Assembly: GCF_003852425.1 (NCBI RefSeq)
Contig: NZ_QAJN01000018.1
Location: forward strand, 131,736-195,735
Source of the DNA: Paucibacter sp. KBW04
GTDB taxonomy: Bacteria; Pseudomonadota; Gammaproteobacteria; Burkholderiales; Burkholderiaceae_C
Direction: 5' to 3'
Length of the DNA stretch: 64,000 bases
Shown here piece by piece: positions 9,382-18,735 of this stretch. The notes below the pieces were generated by a model. The model made no database searches, was not told the DNA's origin, and worked only from the letters and a program-made list of their open reading frames with translations. How positions within the stretch are numbered: position 1 is the stretch's first letter; every line of letters starts with the position of its first letter. The translations under genes were made by a program, and so were the position numbers.

Positions 9382-12246
9382 ATGAAATTCAAACTCCTGG
9401 CCATCGCGGCCGCTGCTGCCTTGAGTAGCGGTATGAGCGGCCTTGCCCTGAGCTCGGCCTGGGCCGCCGAAGCAAGCGCCAATGTGGGCGCGGTGGTCTC
9501 CAGCGAAGGCCGTTTGGCCGTCAAGTTTGAAAAAATTCGCCTGGCCAATGGCTTTGAGGTGATCTTGGTGGAAGACCACCGCCTGCCCCTGGTGGCCTTC
9601 AATCTGTGGGTGCATGCCGGGCCGCAAAACGAGGCCAATGGCCAGACCGGCTTTGCCCATTTGTTTGAACACCTGCTGTTCGCCGGCACCAAGCACATCC
9701 CGCGCGGCGAGGCCGACAAGATCGTCGAGGCCGCGGGCGGCACCGACTCCAACGGCTCCACCAATTTCGACCGCACCAACTACTTCTTCACCCTGCCCAG
9801 CAATCAGCTGGAGCTGGGGCTGTGGATCAAGTCCGACATGCTGGGTTACATGATCGACAATGTCGACGCCGTGGCCCTGGCCAATCAGCAGGACGTGGTG
9901 CGCAATGAGCGCCGCCAGTCGGTCGAGAATCGCCCCTACGGCATCGTCGAGGAGGCGGTCTACCAGGCCTTGTTCCCCGAGGGCCACCCCTACCGCGCCA
10001 CCGTGATCGGCTCGCACGCCGACATTCAGAGCATCAAGCTGGAAGACGTCAAGGCCTTCTCGCGCACCTATTACCGCCCGAACAACGCCACCCTGGTGCT
10101 GGCCGGTGACTTCAAGCCGGCCGAGGCCAAAAAGCTGTTGCAGAAGTATTTCGGCACGCTCAAGGCGGGTGATCCGGTGCCGCCGGCGCATGCGGCTCAG
10201 CCTGTGATTGCGGCAGAGAAGCGCGTCAAGGTGACGGACCGGGTGGAGCTCTCGCGCCTGAATCTGGCCTGGCACACGCCCGCCATTTTCCAGGCCGGCG
10301 ACGCCGATCTGGATGTGGCCGGCTACATCCTGGGCGGCGGCAAGGCAAGCCGCCTGCATAAAAAGTTAGTTTACGAAACCCAGCTGGCCCAGACGGTGCA
10401 GGTGGCCCAGGAATCGCTGGCCCTGGGCTCGGTGTTCGGGGTGGAAGTGGTGGCGCGGCCCGGCAAGTCATTGGACGAGATCGAGGCTTTGGTCGATGGT
10501 GAACTGGCCGAGCTGGTGAAGAACCCGCCCTCGAATGAAGAGTTGCAGCGCGCCCGTGCCGCCATCGAGACCAATCTGCTCTCGCGCATGGAAAAGGTCG
10601 GCAGCCTGGCCGATCTGCTCAACCATTACAACCAGATGGCCGGCGACCCCGACTTCGTCGGCAAGGACCTGGCCCGCTACCGCGCCGTCACGCCCGAGTC
10701 GGTGCGTGCCGCAGTGATCAAGTATCTGGACAAGAACAAGCGCGTGGTGGTGCAGGCCACGCCGGGCGAGAAGGTCTTGGCCGCCGAGGTGCCCACCCCG
10801 CCCATGCCCACGGCCAAGGCCGAGGTGCTTAGTGCCGCCGAACGCGCCCAACTCAACCCGAGCGAAGCCTGGCGCAACAAACAGCCCAAGCCCGGCAAGG
10901 CGCTGGCGCTGAGCCTGCCCAGTGGCAAGCGCATCGCTCTGGCCAATGGCCTGACCCTGGTCCATGTGCCCAAGCCCGGCCTGCCCCTGGTCAGCGCCAG
11001 CTTGATCGTGCGTGCCGGTCAGCTGAACAACCCGGCCGACAAGCCGGGCCTGGCCAGCTTCACCGCCAGCATGCTGCAAGAAGGCACGCAAACCCGCAGC
11101 GCCCAGCAGCTGGCCGATGAGGTCGCTAACCTGGGCGCTCAGCTGACAAGCGCCGCCAGCCTGGAGGATTCACGCATCGAGCTGAGCAGCCTCAAGGCCA
11201 ATTTCAAACGAGGCCTGAGCCTCTTGGCCGATGTGGCGCAGAACCCGGCCTTCAGCGAGGCGGAGTTGCAACGCAAGAAGGCGGCTCGCCTGGCCGCGCT
11301 GGCTCAGCAGCGGGAGAACCCGGCTGCCGTCGCGGCGGTGATCGCCAACCAAGCGGTTTACGGCGAGGGCCACCCCCTGGCCTTCAGCGCCCTGGGCAAT
11401 GAGGCGGCGATCAAGGCCACCGATGCCGCGGCCCTGCGCCAGTTCTGGCAGCAGCAATATCGCCCCGAACAAGCGGCCCTGGTCATCGCGGGTGATGTCA
11501 GCGAGGCCGAGGCGAAAGAGCTGGCCCAGAGCTTGTTTGGCAGCTGGAAGTCGGCCCCTGCCGCGCAGACGCAAGCGGCCGCCGCAGTGCCCAAGGCCAA
11601 GCCCAGTGCGGCCCGGGTGATCCTGGTGGACAAGCCCGGCGCACCGCAGACGGCCCTGGCCGTCGTCTCCGCCGGCCCCTTGGCCCAAGACCCGCAAGCG
11701 GCGGCCATCCAGGTGATGAATACCGCCCTGGGCGGCGCCTTCACCTCGCGCATCAACCACCAGCTGCGTGAGGTCAAGGGCTATACCTATGGCATCTATT
11801 CCAACTTCCAGATGGGCCGCCAGGTGGGCGACTTCGCCATTCGCGGCAGCGTGCGCACGGATGTGACCGGCGAGGCCTTGAAAGATATGTTTGCCGAGAT
11901 CGCCGCCGTGCGTGCCCAAGGGCTCAAGCCCGAGGAAACCGAGCGTGCCCGCAATGCCCAGCTCTTGACCCTGCCGGGCCTGCTGGACACCAACCGCGTC
12001 GTGGCCTCCAGCTTCGCGGGCTTCTGGTCCAGGGGCTTTGGCGAGGACTATGTCGCTCAGCTGCCGGCCCGCTTTGCCGCTGTCACGCCGGCCAGCGTCT
12101 TGCAAGCCGCCAAGACCCATGTGGATGCCGATGGCTTGATCGTGGTGGCCGTGGGCGACAAGGCCAAGATCCTGCCGCAGTTGCAGGCCTTTGGCCGCAA
12201 GCCCCTGGAGCTGCGTGATGCCGAGGGCCAGTTGATCAAGCCCTGA
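9382..12246 (+). CDS. Exported two-domain M16 family zinc metallopeptidase
   Basis: A 954-residue pitrilysin-type peptidase. A Sec signal peptide with an AxA-type cleavage site (SSAWAAE, about residue 30) precedes two homologous M16 modules. The N-terminal module carries the inverted zinc motif H93-LFE-H97 and the downstream glutamate region ENRPYGIVEEAVYQ. The C-terminal module (from about residue 515) lacks HxxEH and is the structural partner half, as usual for single-chain M16 enzymes. It should degrade peptides in the periplasm. ATG 9382 starts the signal peptide directly; upstream in-frame codons do not fit. A strong terminator follows. Confidence 0.9.
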   Translation: MKFKLLAIAAAAALSSGMSGLALSSAWAAEASANVGAVVSSEGRLAVKFEKIRLANGFEVILVEDHRLPLVAFNLWVHAGPQNEANGQTGFAHLFEHLLFAGTKHIPRGEADKIVEAAGGTDSNGSTNFDRTNYFFTLPSNQLELGLWIKSDMLGYMIDNVDAVALANQQDVVRNERRQSVENRPYGIVEEAVYQALFPEGHPYRATVIGSHADIQSIKLEDVKAFSRTYYRPNNATLVLAGDFKPAEAKKLLQKYFGTLKAGDPVPPAHAAQPVIAAEKRVKVTDRVELSRLNLAWHTPAIFQAGDADLDVAGYILGGGKASRLHKKLVYETQLAQTVQVAQESLALGSVFGVEVVARPGKSLDEIEALVDGELAELVKNPPSNEELQRARAAIETNLLSRMEKVGSLADLLNHYNQMAGDPDFVGKDLARYRAVTPESVRAAVIKYLDKNKRVVVQATPGEKVLAAEVPTPPMPTAKAEVLSAAERAQLNPSEAWRNKQPKPGKALALSLPSGKRIALANGLTLVHVPKPGLPLVSASLIVRAGQLNNPADKPGLASFTASMLQEGTQTRSAQQLADEVANLGAQLTSAASLEDSRIELSSLKANFKRGLSLLADVAQNPAFSEAELQRKKAARLAALAQQRENPAAVAAVIANQAVYGEGHPLAFSALGNEAAIKATDAAALRQFWQQQYRPEQAALVIAGDVSEAEAKELAQSLFGSWKSAPAAQTQAAAAVPKAKPSAARVILVDKPGAPQTALAVVSAGPLAQDPQAAAIQVMNTALGGAFTSRINHQLREVKGYTYGIYSNFQMGRQVGDFAIRGSVRTDVTGEALKDMFAEIAAVRAQGLKPEETERARNAQLLTLPGLLDTNRVVASSFAGFWSRGFGEDYVAQLPARFAAVTPASVLQAAKTHVDADGLIVVAVGDKAKILPQLQAFGRKPLELRDAEGQLIKP

Positions 12247-12272
12247 TCAAGGTTTGTGTTTTTTAGGCTGGC

Positions 12273-12306
12273 AAAAGGGCGGGCCTGCGGGCGCGCCCTT
12301 TTTTTC
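12273..12306 (+). terminator. Rho-independent terminator after the M16 peptidase
   Basis: A perfect 9-bp stem (AAAAGGGCG/CGCCCTTTT) with a 12-nt loop runs into a T-tract, 26 nt after the stop codon. Confidence 0.9.
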
Positions 12307-12348
12307 GCCCCGGCTTTTCCGGGCTCTGTTTGGCGGCACACTGGCCGC

Positions 12349-13356
12349 ATGAGCGAGACCGTTTTCTACAAGCTGCTGGCCATCTTCATCGCCGTGGCCA
12401 TCGGTTGGTTTGTGGGCCGTATGCGCTGGCTGGGCGATGTCACGGCGGGTGGCAGCGGGGGCGACCCGGCGCGGGTGCTGTCGGCAGCAGCCTTCTACAT
12501 CTTTGTGCCGGCCCTGCTGTTTCGCACCACGGCGCGGGTGGACTTCGCCACGCTGCCCTGGTTGACGTTGGCGGCATTTTTCATCCCCGTGCTGGGGCTG
12601 GCGCTGGCGGTCTACGGCCTGCAACGCGCGCGCGGGGCCGGGCGCCAGCCTGGCATGGCCGCCGCGCCCAGCGTGCAAGCCATCACCGCCATGTTCGGCA
12701 ATACCTTGCAGGTGGGCGTGCCCATGGCGGCGGCCGTGTTTGGCGAGGTCGGCCTGGCCATCCACATCACCGTCGTGACCCTGCACGCCCTGAGCATCCT
12801 GACCCTGCTGACCGCCTTGGTGGAGCTGGACCTGGCGCGCGAGCGTGCCGCCGCAGCCCAGGCGCAGAGCCTGGGCCAGATCCTCGCCACCACCTTACGC
12901 AACACCGTGATTCACCCCGTCGTGCTGCCGGTGTTGGCGGGCCTGAGCTGGAACGCTTTGGGCTTGCACCTGCCCGCCGTGCTGGACGAGGTCTTGCAGA
13001 TGCTGGGCACGGCCGTCGTGCCCCTGTGCCTGACTCTGATCGGCATGTCGCTGGCCTATTACGGCTTGCCCAAGAGCTTGCAGCCGGTGCTGGGCCTGGT
13101 GCTGGCCAAGCTGATCCTGCTGCCGGCTCTGGTGCTGGTCTTCGCGCATTGGGGCCTGGGGCTGAGCGGCATGCCCTTGGGTGTGGTCGTGATGATGGCG
13201 GCCCTGCCCACCGGCTCCAACGCCCTGATCTTTGCCCAGCGCTACCGCTGCTTGGAGGGCCAGACGACGGCCGCCATCGTCGCCTCCACTCTGCTGTTCA
13301 TGCTGACGGCGCCGCTATGGCTGGCGCTGCTGCATCACGTCAACCCTGGAGGCTAG
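12349..13356 (+). CDS. AEC (auxin efflux carrier-like) family transporter
   Basis: A 335-residue integral membrane protein with about ten hydrophobic helices in the two five-helix repeats typical of the AEC/BART fold. The characteristic broken-helix segment MMAALPTGSNALIFAQRY lies near the C-terminus. Family members export or import small carboxylates or malonate-type anions; the substrate here is unknown. The start is ATG 12349, 43 nt after the preceding terminator, so this gene probably opens a new operon that runs to 17284. The frame extends upstream but would cross the terminator hairpin. Confidence 0.85.
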   Translation: MSETVFYKLLAIFIAVAIGWFVGRMRWLGDVTAGGSGGDPARVLSAAAFYIFVPALLFRTTARVDFATLPWLTLAAFFIPVLGLALAVYGLQRARGAGRQPGMAAAPSVQAITAMFGNTLQVGVPMAAAVFGEVGLAIHITVVTLHALSILTLLTALVELDLARERAAAAQAQSLGQILATTLRNTVIHPVVLPVLAGLSWNALGLHLPAVLDEVLQMLGTAVVPLCLTLIGMSLAYYGLPKSLQPVLGLVLAKLILLPALVLVFAHWGLGLSGMPLGVVVMMAALPTGSNALIFAQRYRCLEGQTTAAIVASTLLFMLTAPLWLALLHHVNPGG

Positions 13357-13359
13357 GCA

Positions 13360-14082
13360 TTGGAAATGAGCAAGTTTTCTGGCAGCGGGCCGGGCGAGCA
13401 AACGAATGACGGTTGCTCCGTCGAGTTCTATCGCCGCCTGCCTTATCTGGGCGAGCTGGACGAGATCATGGGTCTGCTGCCGGCCCATTCAAGCGTCATG
13501 GAACTGGGCTGCGGCAGCGGCCGGCTGGCCGCCCGTCTGGCTGCAGCCGGCCATCGCGTCGTCGGCGTCGATGATTCCGCCGCGATGCTGAGCCATCTGC
13601 CGCCCACGGTGAGCGGCGTTCATGCGTCAATTGAAGCCATTGCCTTGCCCCAGCGCTTCGACGTTGTGCTGCTGCCCAGCCATCTGATCAACCACCCAGA
13701 TGCCGATCTGCGCAGCGCCTTCGTCCGCTGCGCGGCCAGGCATCTGGTGGCGGGTGGGGTGTTTTATCTGAAGCGCCACGACCCGAGCTGGCTGCGCACC
13801 GTGCAAACCGGCTTTCTGGCCGAGCGAGACGGCGTCCGGTACGCGGCCGAAGGCGTCAGCCGCCAGGGCAATCTGCTCACCATGACCTTGGTCTACCAAG
13901 CTTTTGGCGAGCGCTGGACGCAGAGCTTCACGGCTCAGGCCCTGGAGGCTGAGGCCATCGAAGCCTTGTTGGCCGAGCAGGGTTTTGGCAAGGTGCAATG
14001 GCATGGCGAAAAGGGCTTGTGGGCAGAGGCCCGCTTGGCCCACGACACATCACAAGAACGAGCAAGAGGAGGCTACGCTTGA
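13360..14082 (+). CDS. Class I SAM-dependent methyltransferase
   Basis: A 240-residue protein with a Rossmann methyltransferase fold: motif I MELGCGSGRLA, acidic end of strand beta-2 VVGVDDS, and a post-I region. The substrate is unknown. Two starts are possible. TTG 13360 has GGAGG 7 nt upstream; ATG 13366, two codons later, is 13 nt from it. It starts 3 nt after the AEC gene and its stop overlaps the start of the phosphotransferase gene, so the three are translationally coupled. Confidence 0.8.
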   Translation: MEMSKFSGSGPGEQTNDGCSVEFYRRLPYLGELDEIMGLLPAHSSVMELGCGSGRLAARLAAAGHRVVGVDDSAAMLSHLPPTVSGVHASIEAIALPQRFDVVLLPSHLINHPDADLRSAFVRCAARHLVAGGVFYLKRHDPSWLRTVQTGFLAERDGVRYAAEGVSRQGNLLTMTLVYQAFGERWTQSFTAQALEAEAIEALLAEQGFGKVQWHGEKGLWAEARLAHDTSQERARGGYA

Positions 14083-14930
14083 GCCACACCATTTCCGAAG
14101 AACGCTTGCAGCCCGGCTCCGCACGCGAGCAGGTCTGCGAGGCGCCGGCCCTGCCGCCCAGCCTGGCGCAGCGCCTGCGGCACTGGCAGTGGCGGCGCAA
14201 CCGCGTGGGCCAGGCCGGTGCGGCCGTGTACCGCCTGCACAAGCCAGCTCCCAATCAGCAGGACCTGTATCTGAAGCAGGGTCGTGGCGAGGTGGCCGAG
14301 GCCTTGTTTGACGAGGCCGCCCGCCTGCGCTGGCTGGGCCAGGCTCTGCCCACGAATCAACTGCTGGGTTTCGAGTGGGATGGCGAGGAAGCCTGGCTGC
14401 TGAGCGCCGCCGTACCGGGGCGCAGCGCCTACGAATGCCTGAGGCAGCGGCCCGAGCAGGCCGCCGAGATCGCCCAGGCCCTGGGCGCCTTTCTAGCCCG
14501 CTTGCACGCCCTGCCTATCGAGGCCTGTGCCTTCAATGCCCAGCTGCCGATTCGCCTGGCTCAGGCCCGGCGGCGCCTGGAGGCGGGTCTGGTCGATGCC
14601 CAAGACTTTGATGCGGATCGCGCCGGGCAGACGGCCGAGCAGGTCTGGCTGCAGCTTCAGGCCCTGCTGCCCATGCAGACCGAACTGGTGCTGACCCATG
14701 GCGACTATTCCCTCGACAACATCTTGCTCGATGAGGCCGGTGAGGTCAGCGGCGTGATCGATCTGGGCCGCCTGGGGGTGGCCGACCGCTATCAGGACCT
14801 GGCGATTGCCTGGAATTGCCTGCAGGAGTTTGGCTCGGCCGCGCAACAAGCCTTTGTCTCGGCCTACGGCATTCCAAGCCCAGACCCGCACAAAATTGCC
14901 TTGCATCTCTGCCTTGACGAGTTCTTCTAG
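14079..14930 (+). CDS. APH(3')-type aminoglycoside O-phosphotransferase
   Basis: A 283-residue aminoglycoside kinase that would transfer the ATP gamma-phosphate to the 3'-OH of kanamycin/neomycin-type drugs. The Brenner motif is intact: catalytic D209 and N214 in HGDYSLDN, then metal-binding D228. The following IDLGRLGVADRYQDLAIA is nearly the APH(3') family signature. The C-terminus ends LDEFF, as in APH(3') enzymes where the C-terminal carboxylate binds drug. EAGLVDAQDFDAD in the helical lobe also matches the chromosomal APH(3')-IIb type. The start is TTG 14079 with AGAGGAGG 6 nt upstream, overlapping the methyltransferase stop. Family assignment is from remembered homologues; actual resistance is untested. 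Confidence 0.85.
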   Translation: MSHTISEERLQPGSAREQVCEAPALPPSLAQRLRHWQWRRNRVGQAGAAVYRLHKPAPNQQDLYLKQGRGEVAEALFDEAARLRWLGQALPTNQLLGFEWDGEEAWLLSAAVPGRSAYECLRQRPEQAAEIAQALGAFLARLHALPIEACAFNAQLPIRLAQARRRLEAGLVDAQDFDADRAGQTAEQVWLQLQALLPMQTELVLTHGDYSLDNILLDEAGEVSGVIDLGRLGVADRYQDLAIAWNCLQEFGSAAQQAFVSAYGIPSPDPHKIALHLCLDEFF

Positions 14931-14964
14931 CCCGCCCCAGCTTTCCATCTGAGCAAGCCTTCCG

Positions 14965-15846
14965 ATGCAAGCGCAAGACATGAGCCCACACAAAATTCTG
15001 CCGGCGCTGGCGCTGCCGCCCGATGCCTTGCGGCAAGCCTTTGTCGCGGCCTTTGCCGACTATCTGATCGGCCCTTTTGAACCCACGCCCGAGCAGTGGC
15101 CCGCTTTCTTGCAGCGCCAGGGCGTGGACCTGAGCTTGAGCCGCGCGGCCCTGCGGGTGGGCTTGGATGAGCAAACCGGCGTCGAGCTGCTGGCCTTTGC
15201 CCTGGTGGCGCCACGCCCCGAGCTGGGCCGTTGGCGCCTGGCCACCATGGGCGCCTTGCCGGCCGCGCGCGGTAGCGGGGCCGCCCCAGCCTTGTTGGAC
15301 GATTTTGTTCAGCGCGCTGCGGCCCAGGGCCAGGCGGCCGTGGAGCTGGAGGTGTTTGCGCAGAATCAGCGGGCTTTGCGTCTGTATCAAAGCCGAGGCT
15401 TTGTGGCGCGACATGAGTTGCATGGCTATCTGGCCGAGCCCGGCCGTATCGGCGGCCTGGATCACCCGGTCCACGAGATCGCCCGGCCGGCCGATGCGCT
15501 GGACTGGTTGCAAGAGCAGGCCCCGCCCGATCTGCCCCTGCAGGTCTCGCCGCCCATCCTGCGCCAAAGCGCCTTGCACACATGGCGCTGGGGCCGCGCC
15601 CAGCTGATGTTCGCTCTGCCCGATGTCCACAGCCTGCAGATCAGCAGCCTGCTGGACGTCTCCGGCCCCGCCCAGCGCGATGCCCGGGTGCTGCTGCAAA
15701 CTTTGGCCGCCCGCTACCCACAGCGCACGCTGCGCGTGCCGGCCCTGCAGCGACCCGAGCTGGGCGGCGAGGCCTTGCGCGAGCTGGGCTTTGAGCGGCA
15801 GGGCTTGCATCAGCTGTGGATGCTGCGAGATTTGTCTGTCGGCTGA
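14965..15846 (+). CDS. GNAT-family N-acetyltransferase, two-module
   Basis: A 293-residue protein. Residues about 20-165 form a GNAT domain: the acetyl-CoA-binding segment is degenerate but recognisable (LPAARGSGAAPALL), followed by ELEVFAQNQRALRLYQSRGF, the usual beta-5/alpha-4 signature. The second half (about 190-290) looks like a second, degraded GNAT-like module without a clear CoA-binding loop. The substrate is unknown. It lies 34 nt after the APH(3')-type gene in the same operon. A second in-frame ATG at 14980 could be the true start. Confidence 0.75.
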   Translation: MQAQDMSPHKILPALALPPDALRQAFVAAFADYLIGPFEPTPEQWPAFLQRQGVDLSLSRAALRVGLDEQTGVELLAFALVAPRPELGRWRLATMGALPAARGSGAAPALLDDFVQRAAAQGQAAVELEVFAQNQRALRLYQSRGFVARHELHGYLAEPGRIGGLDHPVHEIARPADALDWLQEQAPPDLPLQVSPPILRQSALHTWRWGRAQLMFALPDVHSLQISSLLDVSGPAQRDARVLLQTLAARYPQRTLRVPALQRPELGGEALRELGFERQGLHQLWMLRDLSVG

Positions 15847-15878
15847 ATTTGCCTGTGCATTTTTAAAGCTAGCAATCG

Positions 15879-16430
15879 ATGAAAATTCATATTCAAGCCA
15901 TTGGTGAAGAACAGTTTGATGGCTTCGCTAGCTATCTGAACAATCATCTTTCGGACAACGGCGCCGTCGGCACGGGCTACTTCCAGCCCTTGCCTCGCCA
16001 GGCTTCGTTTTTCTCAGAAACGCGCATAGCGGCATTCCGGGTTGCCTTGGGTCGAGCCCTCACGGAGCCAGGTTGGCGGCGAGCTTGGGTGAGCCTGAAT
16101 GCGCAAGAGCGCATCACCGGCCATGTCGATCTACGCGCCCTGGCCGAGCCGCACACCGAACATCGCTGCCTGCTGGGCATGGGTGTGGACCGGGACTTCC
16201 GGCAAGCCGGTTTGGGGCAAGCCTTGCTGTCGCATGCCCTGAGCTGGGCCCGGGACGAGGCGGGTCTGGAATGGGTCGATCTGCAGGTGCTGGCCGGCAA
16301 TGAAAAAGCGCGGCGCTTGTATGCGCGGGCCGGCTTCGTGCAGACGGGCTTGATCCCTGCAATGTTCAAGATCGATGGGCAGGTGTTGGACTACGTTTTG
16401 ATGAGTCGTCGGGTTATTCTGCCGAAATGA
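15879..16430 (+). CDS. GNAT-family N-acetyltransferase
   Basis: A 183-residue single GNAT domain. Motif A is clear (MGVDRDFRQAGLGQALLSHAL), with ARRLYARAGFVQTG as the C-terminal signature. Substrate unknown; small-molecule and protein N-termini are both possible. Its last four bases (ATGA) are shared with the start of the next gene. Confidence 0.85.
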   Translation: MKIHIQAIGEEQFDGFASYLNNHLSDNGAVGTGYFQPLPRQASFFSETRIAAFRVALGRALTEPGWRRAWVSLNAQERITGHVDLRALAEPHTEHRCLLGMGVDRDFRQAGLGQALLSHALSWARDEAGLEWVDLQVLAGNEKARRLYARAGFVQTGLIPAMFKIDGQVLDYVLMSRRVILPK

Positions 16431-17284
16431 ACCCTATTTCTTGGCGAACTGCGCTCACTCTTCTATTGCTGCTTGCGGCGGCTGCTGCCGCTTGGTTTCC
16501 TCAACTCGACGCACAAGCCAGTCAAGAGCTGGATGCCGGGATCCGGCGTGCGATGGCTACGTTTGCTACTGCACGGGTGATCAATGCGGCGATCTCAGTT
16601 CTGCAGGAGTTCTCCATCAGCGTTGGAGTGACGATTGCCATTGGCCAAGCGCTGGACCCTATCAATGACATCGTCGAACAGTTTTCGACCTTGATGCTGG
16701 TCGCGCTGGTGTCCATGGGCGTTCAGAAAGTGCTGCTTGCGATGGGCGGCCATCTCCTTGTGAAAGTCTGCGTCGTCGCGGCGATTCTTGGTACGGCGCT
16801 TGCCGTCTTGATGCGCTGGCGCTTGCCTCGCATTTGTCGTGCGGCCTTGATCGTTCTGCTCTTGATCCGCTTCGTTGTGCCTGTGGCTTTGCTGGGCAGC
16901 CATGCGGTCTTCAAGTATTTCTTGCACGAGAGCTACCAGAGCCATCAGCAAGGCCTTGATCTGGCCGCTGCGGACATGAATCAGCTCCACTCCTCTGTCG
17001 GCAAACAGCAGCAACAACAAGACGTAATCAAAGCCCCTTCTCTGCTGGACCGATTCAAGAGCGCGGTCACCCCGCCCGACCTCGGCGCGAAGTTTGAAGA
17101 TCTGAAACAAGCCGCGAATCGAGTCACTGACGATTTGGTTCAGCTGATGGTGGTGTTTCTTCTGCAAACACTGCTCGTGCCACTCTTTTTCCTCTGGCTG
17201 ATGATCGCCGCCGCGCGCGCGATTGGGCGCGATTTGACGAGCCATTTTCTGCGGCCAAGACAGGAGCGAATCGCTGGCGATTGA
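16427..17284 (+). CDS. Integral membrane protein, unknown
   Basis: A 285-residue protein with a first TM helix or signal anchor (about 8-25), then hydrophobic segments at about 88-108, 112-128, 135-158 and 235-262. Between the last two lies a soluble, Gln-rich stretch (about 175-230) containing five consecutive Gln and helical, coiled-coil-like sequence. No family is recognised. The ATGA overlap with the upstream acetyltransferase puts it at the end of the 12.3-17.3 kb operon. Confidence 0.7.
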   Translation: MNPISWRTALTLLLLLAAAAAAWFPQLDAQASQELDAGIRRAMATFATARVINAAISVLQEFSISVGVTIAIGQALDPINDIVEQFSTLMLVALVSMGVQKVLLAMGGHLLVKVCVVAAILGTALAVLMRWRLPRICRAALIVLLLIRFVVPVALLGSHAVFKYFLHESYQSHQQGLDLAAADMNQLHSSVGKQQQQQDVIKAPSLLDRFKSAVTPPDLGAKFEDLKQAANRVTDDLVQLMVVFLLQTLLVPLFFLWLMIAAARAIGRDLTSHFLRPRQERIAGD

Positions 17285-17424
17285 AAGGGTAGGAAGGGGA
17301 CATGTTCATGGATGGGTGTCGCTGATTCATGGTCCCGAACTTCTTGGGGGATCGTGCAGACTCGCAGCTTCATGCACGTCTCCCCAGACGTTTGCCTTCA
17401 ATTCGGTTGCAAGGGTGCGAGGAA

Positions 17425-17880
17425 ATGAACGACTACGAGCGAGACATTCATGCCCATATCGAGACATGGGGATGTAGTGTGACGTCCGTCTTTGACCCCG
17501 ATGGGGATGAGCCGCCGTTCACTTACTCCATTGGCATCGTGAAAACCTGCCAAGCAGCCGAACTGATTGTGGTGGGGCTACCGCCCGAGCTTGGGCATTG
17601 GCTGGTGAACGAATACAGACGCAGAGTGCACGCTGGAGAGACGTTCTCGCCTGGCATCCTGTACGGTGGCTTTTTGAGTGGCTTTGATGTCCAGTTCGGC
17701 CCGGTTGACCGGGAGCACCGTGCTGAGTACATGCGGTCTGCCACTTGGTTACACGGCGGGCCGGATTTCGAGGCGCTGCAGTTGATCTGGCCCAGCACGA
17801 GTGGCGTATGGCCCTGGGACTCGGCAGCGGACACCTTGTTTCGGGCCAATCAGCCGCTGCTCGGTGCGCTCTGTTCGTGA
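17425..17880 (+). CDS. DUF4262 domain protein
   Basis: A 151-residue protein matching the DUF4262 pattern: an opening helix with a GWxV-type turn (ETWGCSVTSVF), then PPFTYSIGI and AELIVVGLPPE. Function is unknown. GAGGAA directly before ATG 17425 supports the start; the frame is open further upstream without a better site. Confidence 0.7.
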   Translation: MNDYERDIHAHIETWGCSVTSVFDPDGDEPPFTYSIGIVKTCQAAELIVVGLPPELGHWLVNEYRRRVHAGETFSPGILYGGFLSGFDVQFGPVDREHRAEYMRSATWLHGGPDFEALQLIWPSTSGVWPWDSAADTLFRANQPLLGALCS

Positions 17881-18134
17881 GCGTATGTCAGCCGTTGCTG
17901 ACGCTGACCAATTCGGGCCCTGCCGCGCAAGCCCGCCACGTTTCAATGTCCCCATTGCCGCATTGCCGAACTTCGCCATAGCTTCGGCGAAAGTCAGCCG
18001 TCGGCAGAACATTCTGGCTCGGGCGTTGGGGCACAGTACATTTTCACCAAGAGGTTTTGTCGGCCCTGGAGGGTTCGCCCAAACACTTGGCCTCGCAACC
18101 CCCATCGCTTCAAACTTGGACCGAGGGTTCCCAC

Positions 18135-18497
18135 ATGTCAGACCTGAATGCAGTCTTCGCTGCGCTTCGAGAACTCATGTTGCCCTATGCTGCGAAGCTC
18201 GTACCCAGCCGGGATGATGAGCATGAGTTGTACCTGGACACACGGCATTTTCAGAAGAACAAGAAGCCGCTGTTTTTCGGCGCCGTGCAGATCAAGAAGT
18301 CCTACGTCAGCTTTCATTTGATGCCCATCTACGTCAAGCCCGAGCTGCTGGCCACCGTGTCTCCCGCGCTCAGGGCACGGATGCAGGGCAAGTCTTGCTT
18401 CAACTTCGTTAGCGTGGACCCCCATTTTTTTCAGGAGCTGGCAGCACTCACCGAAGCTGGCTACGCAAGCTACAAGGCGCAGGGCTTTGTTGAGTAG
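18135..18497 (+). CDS. Conserved hypothetical protein
   Basis: A 120-residue soluble protein with an N-terminal helix and a beta-rich middle (KKPLFFGAVQIKKSYVSFHLMPIY), then RMQGKSCFNF and a C-terminal helical part. This pattern is familiar from small conserved proteins of unknown role in many proteobacteria, distantly like DUF1801 proteins, but no function is assigned. ATG 18135 follows a 250-bp region with no other gene. Confidence 0.6.
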   Translation: MSDLNAVFAALRELMLPYAAKLVPSRDDEHELYLDTRHFQKNKKPLFFGAVQIKKSYVSFHLMPIYVKPELLATVSPALRARMQGKSCFNFVSVDPHFFQELAALTEAGYASYKAQGFVE

Positions 18498-18735
18498 CCT
18501 GTAGGCCTCAATTTGTGGCAGGCCCCGGGCGCTGGGAGTTTGACGGGTGGCCTCCGTTCTTGACGACGACTTCGCGTTCGATGTGGGCTACTTTAGGTGC
18601 GACAAAGGAGATGACGATGTTGCAAACGCACTTCGCTCAGCGCTGCGTCCTCGAGGTTCCAAGGTGCTTGGATGGGCGCAACCCCGAAGCGGTCAGGCAC
18701 TAGGCCGAGACGTGTGAGTTGCGGGTTTGCACAAG

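Noticed and set aside
18611..18703. A 30-codon frame with a good AAAGGAG site
   Set aside because: Too short and unlike any protein I know; it may be a gene remnant but no parent family could be named. The surrounding 18498-18735 shows nothing else.
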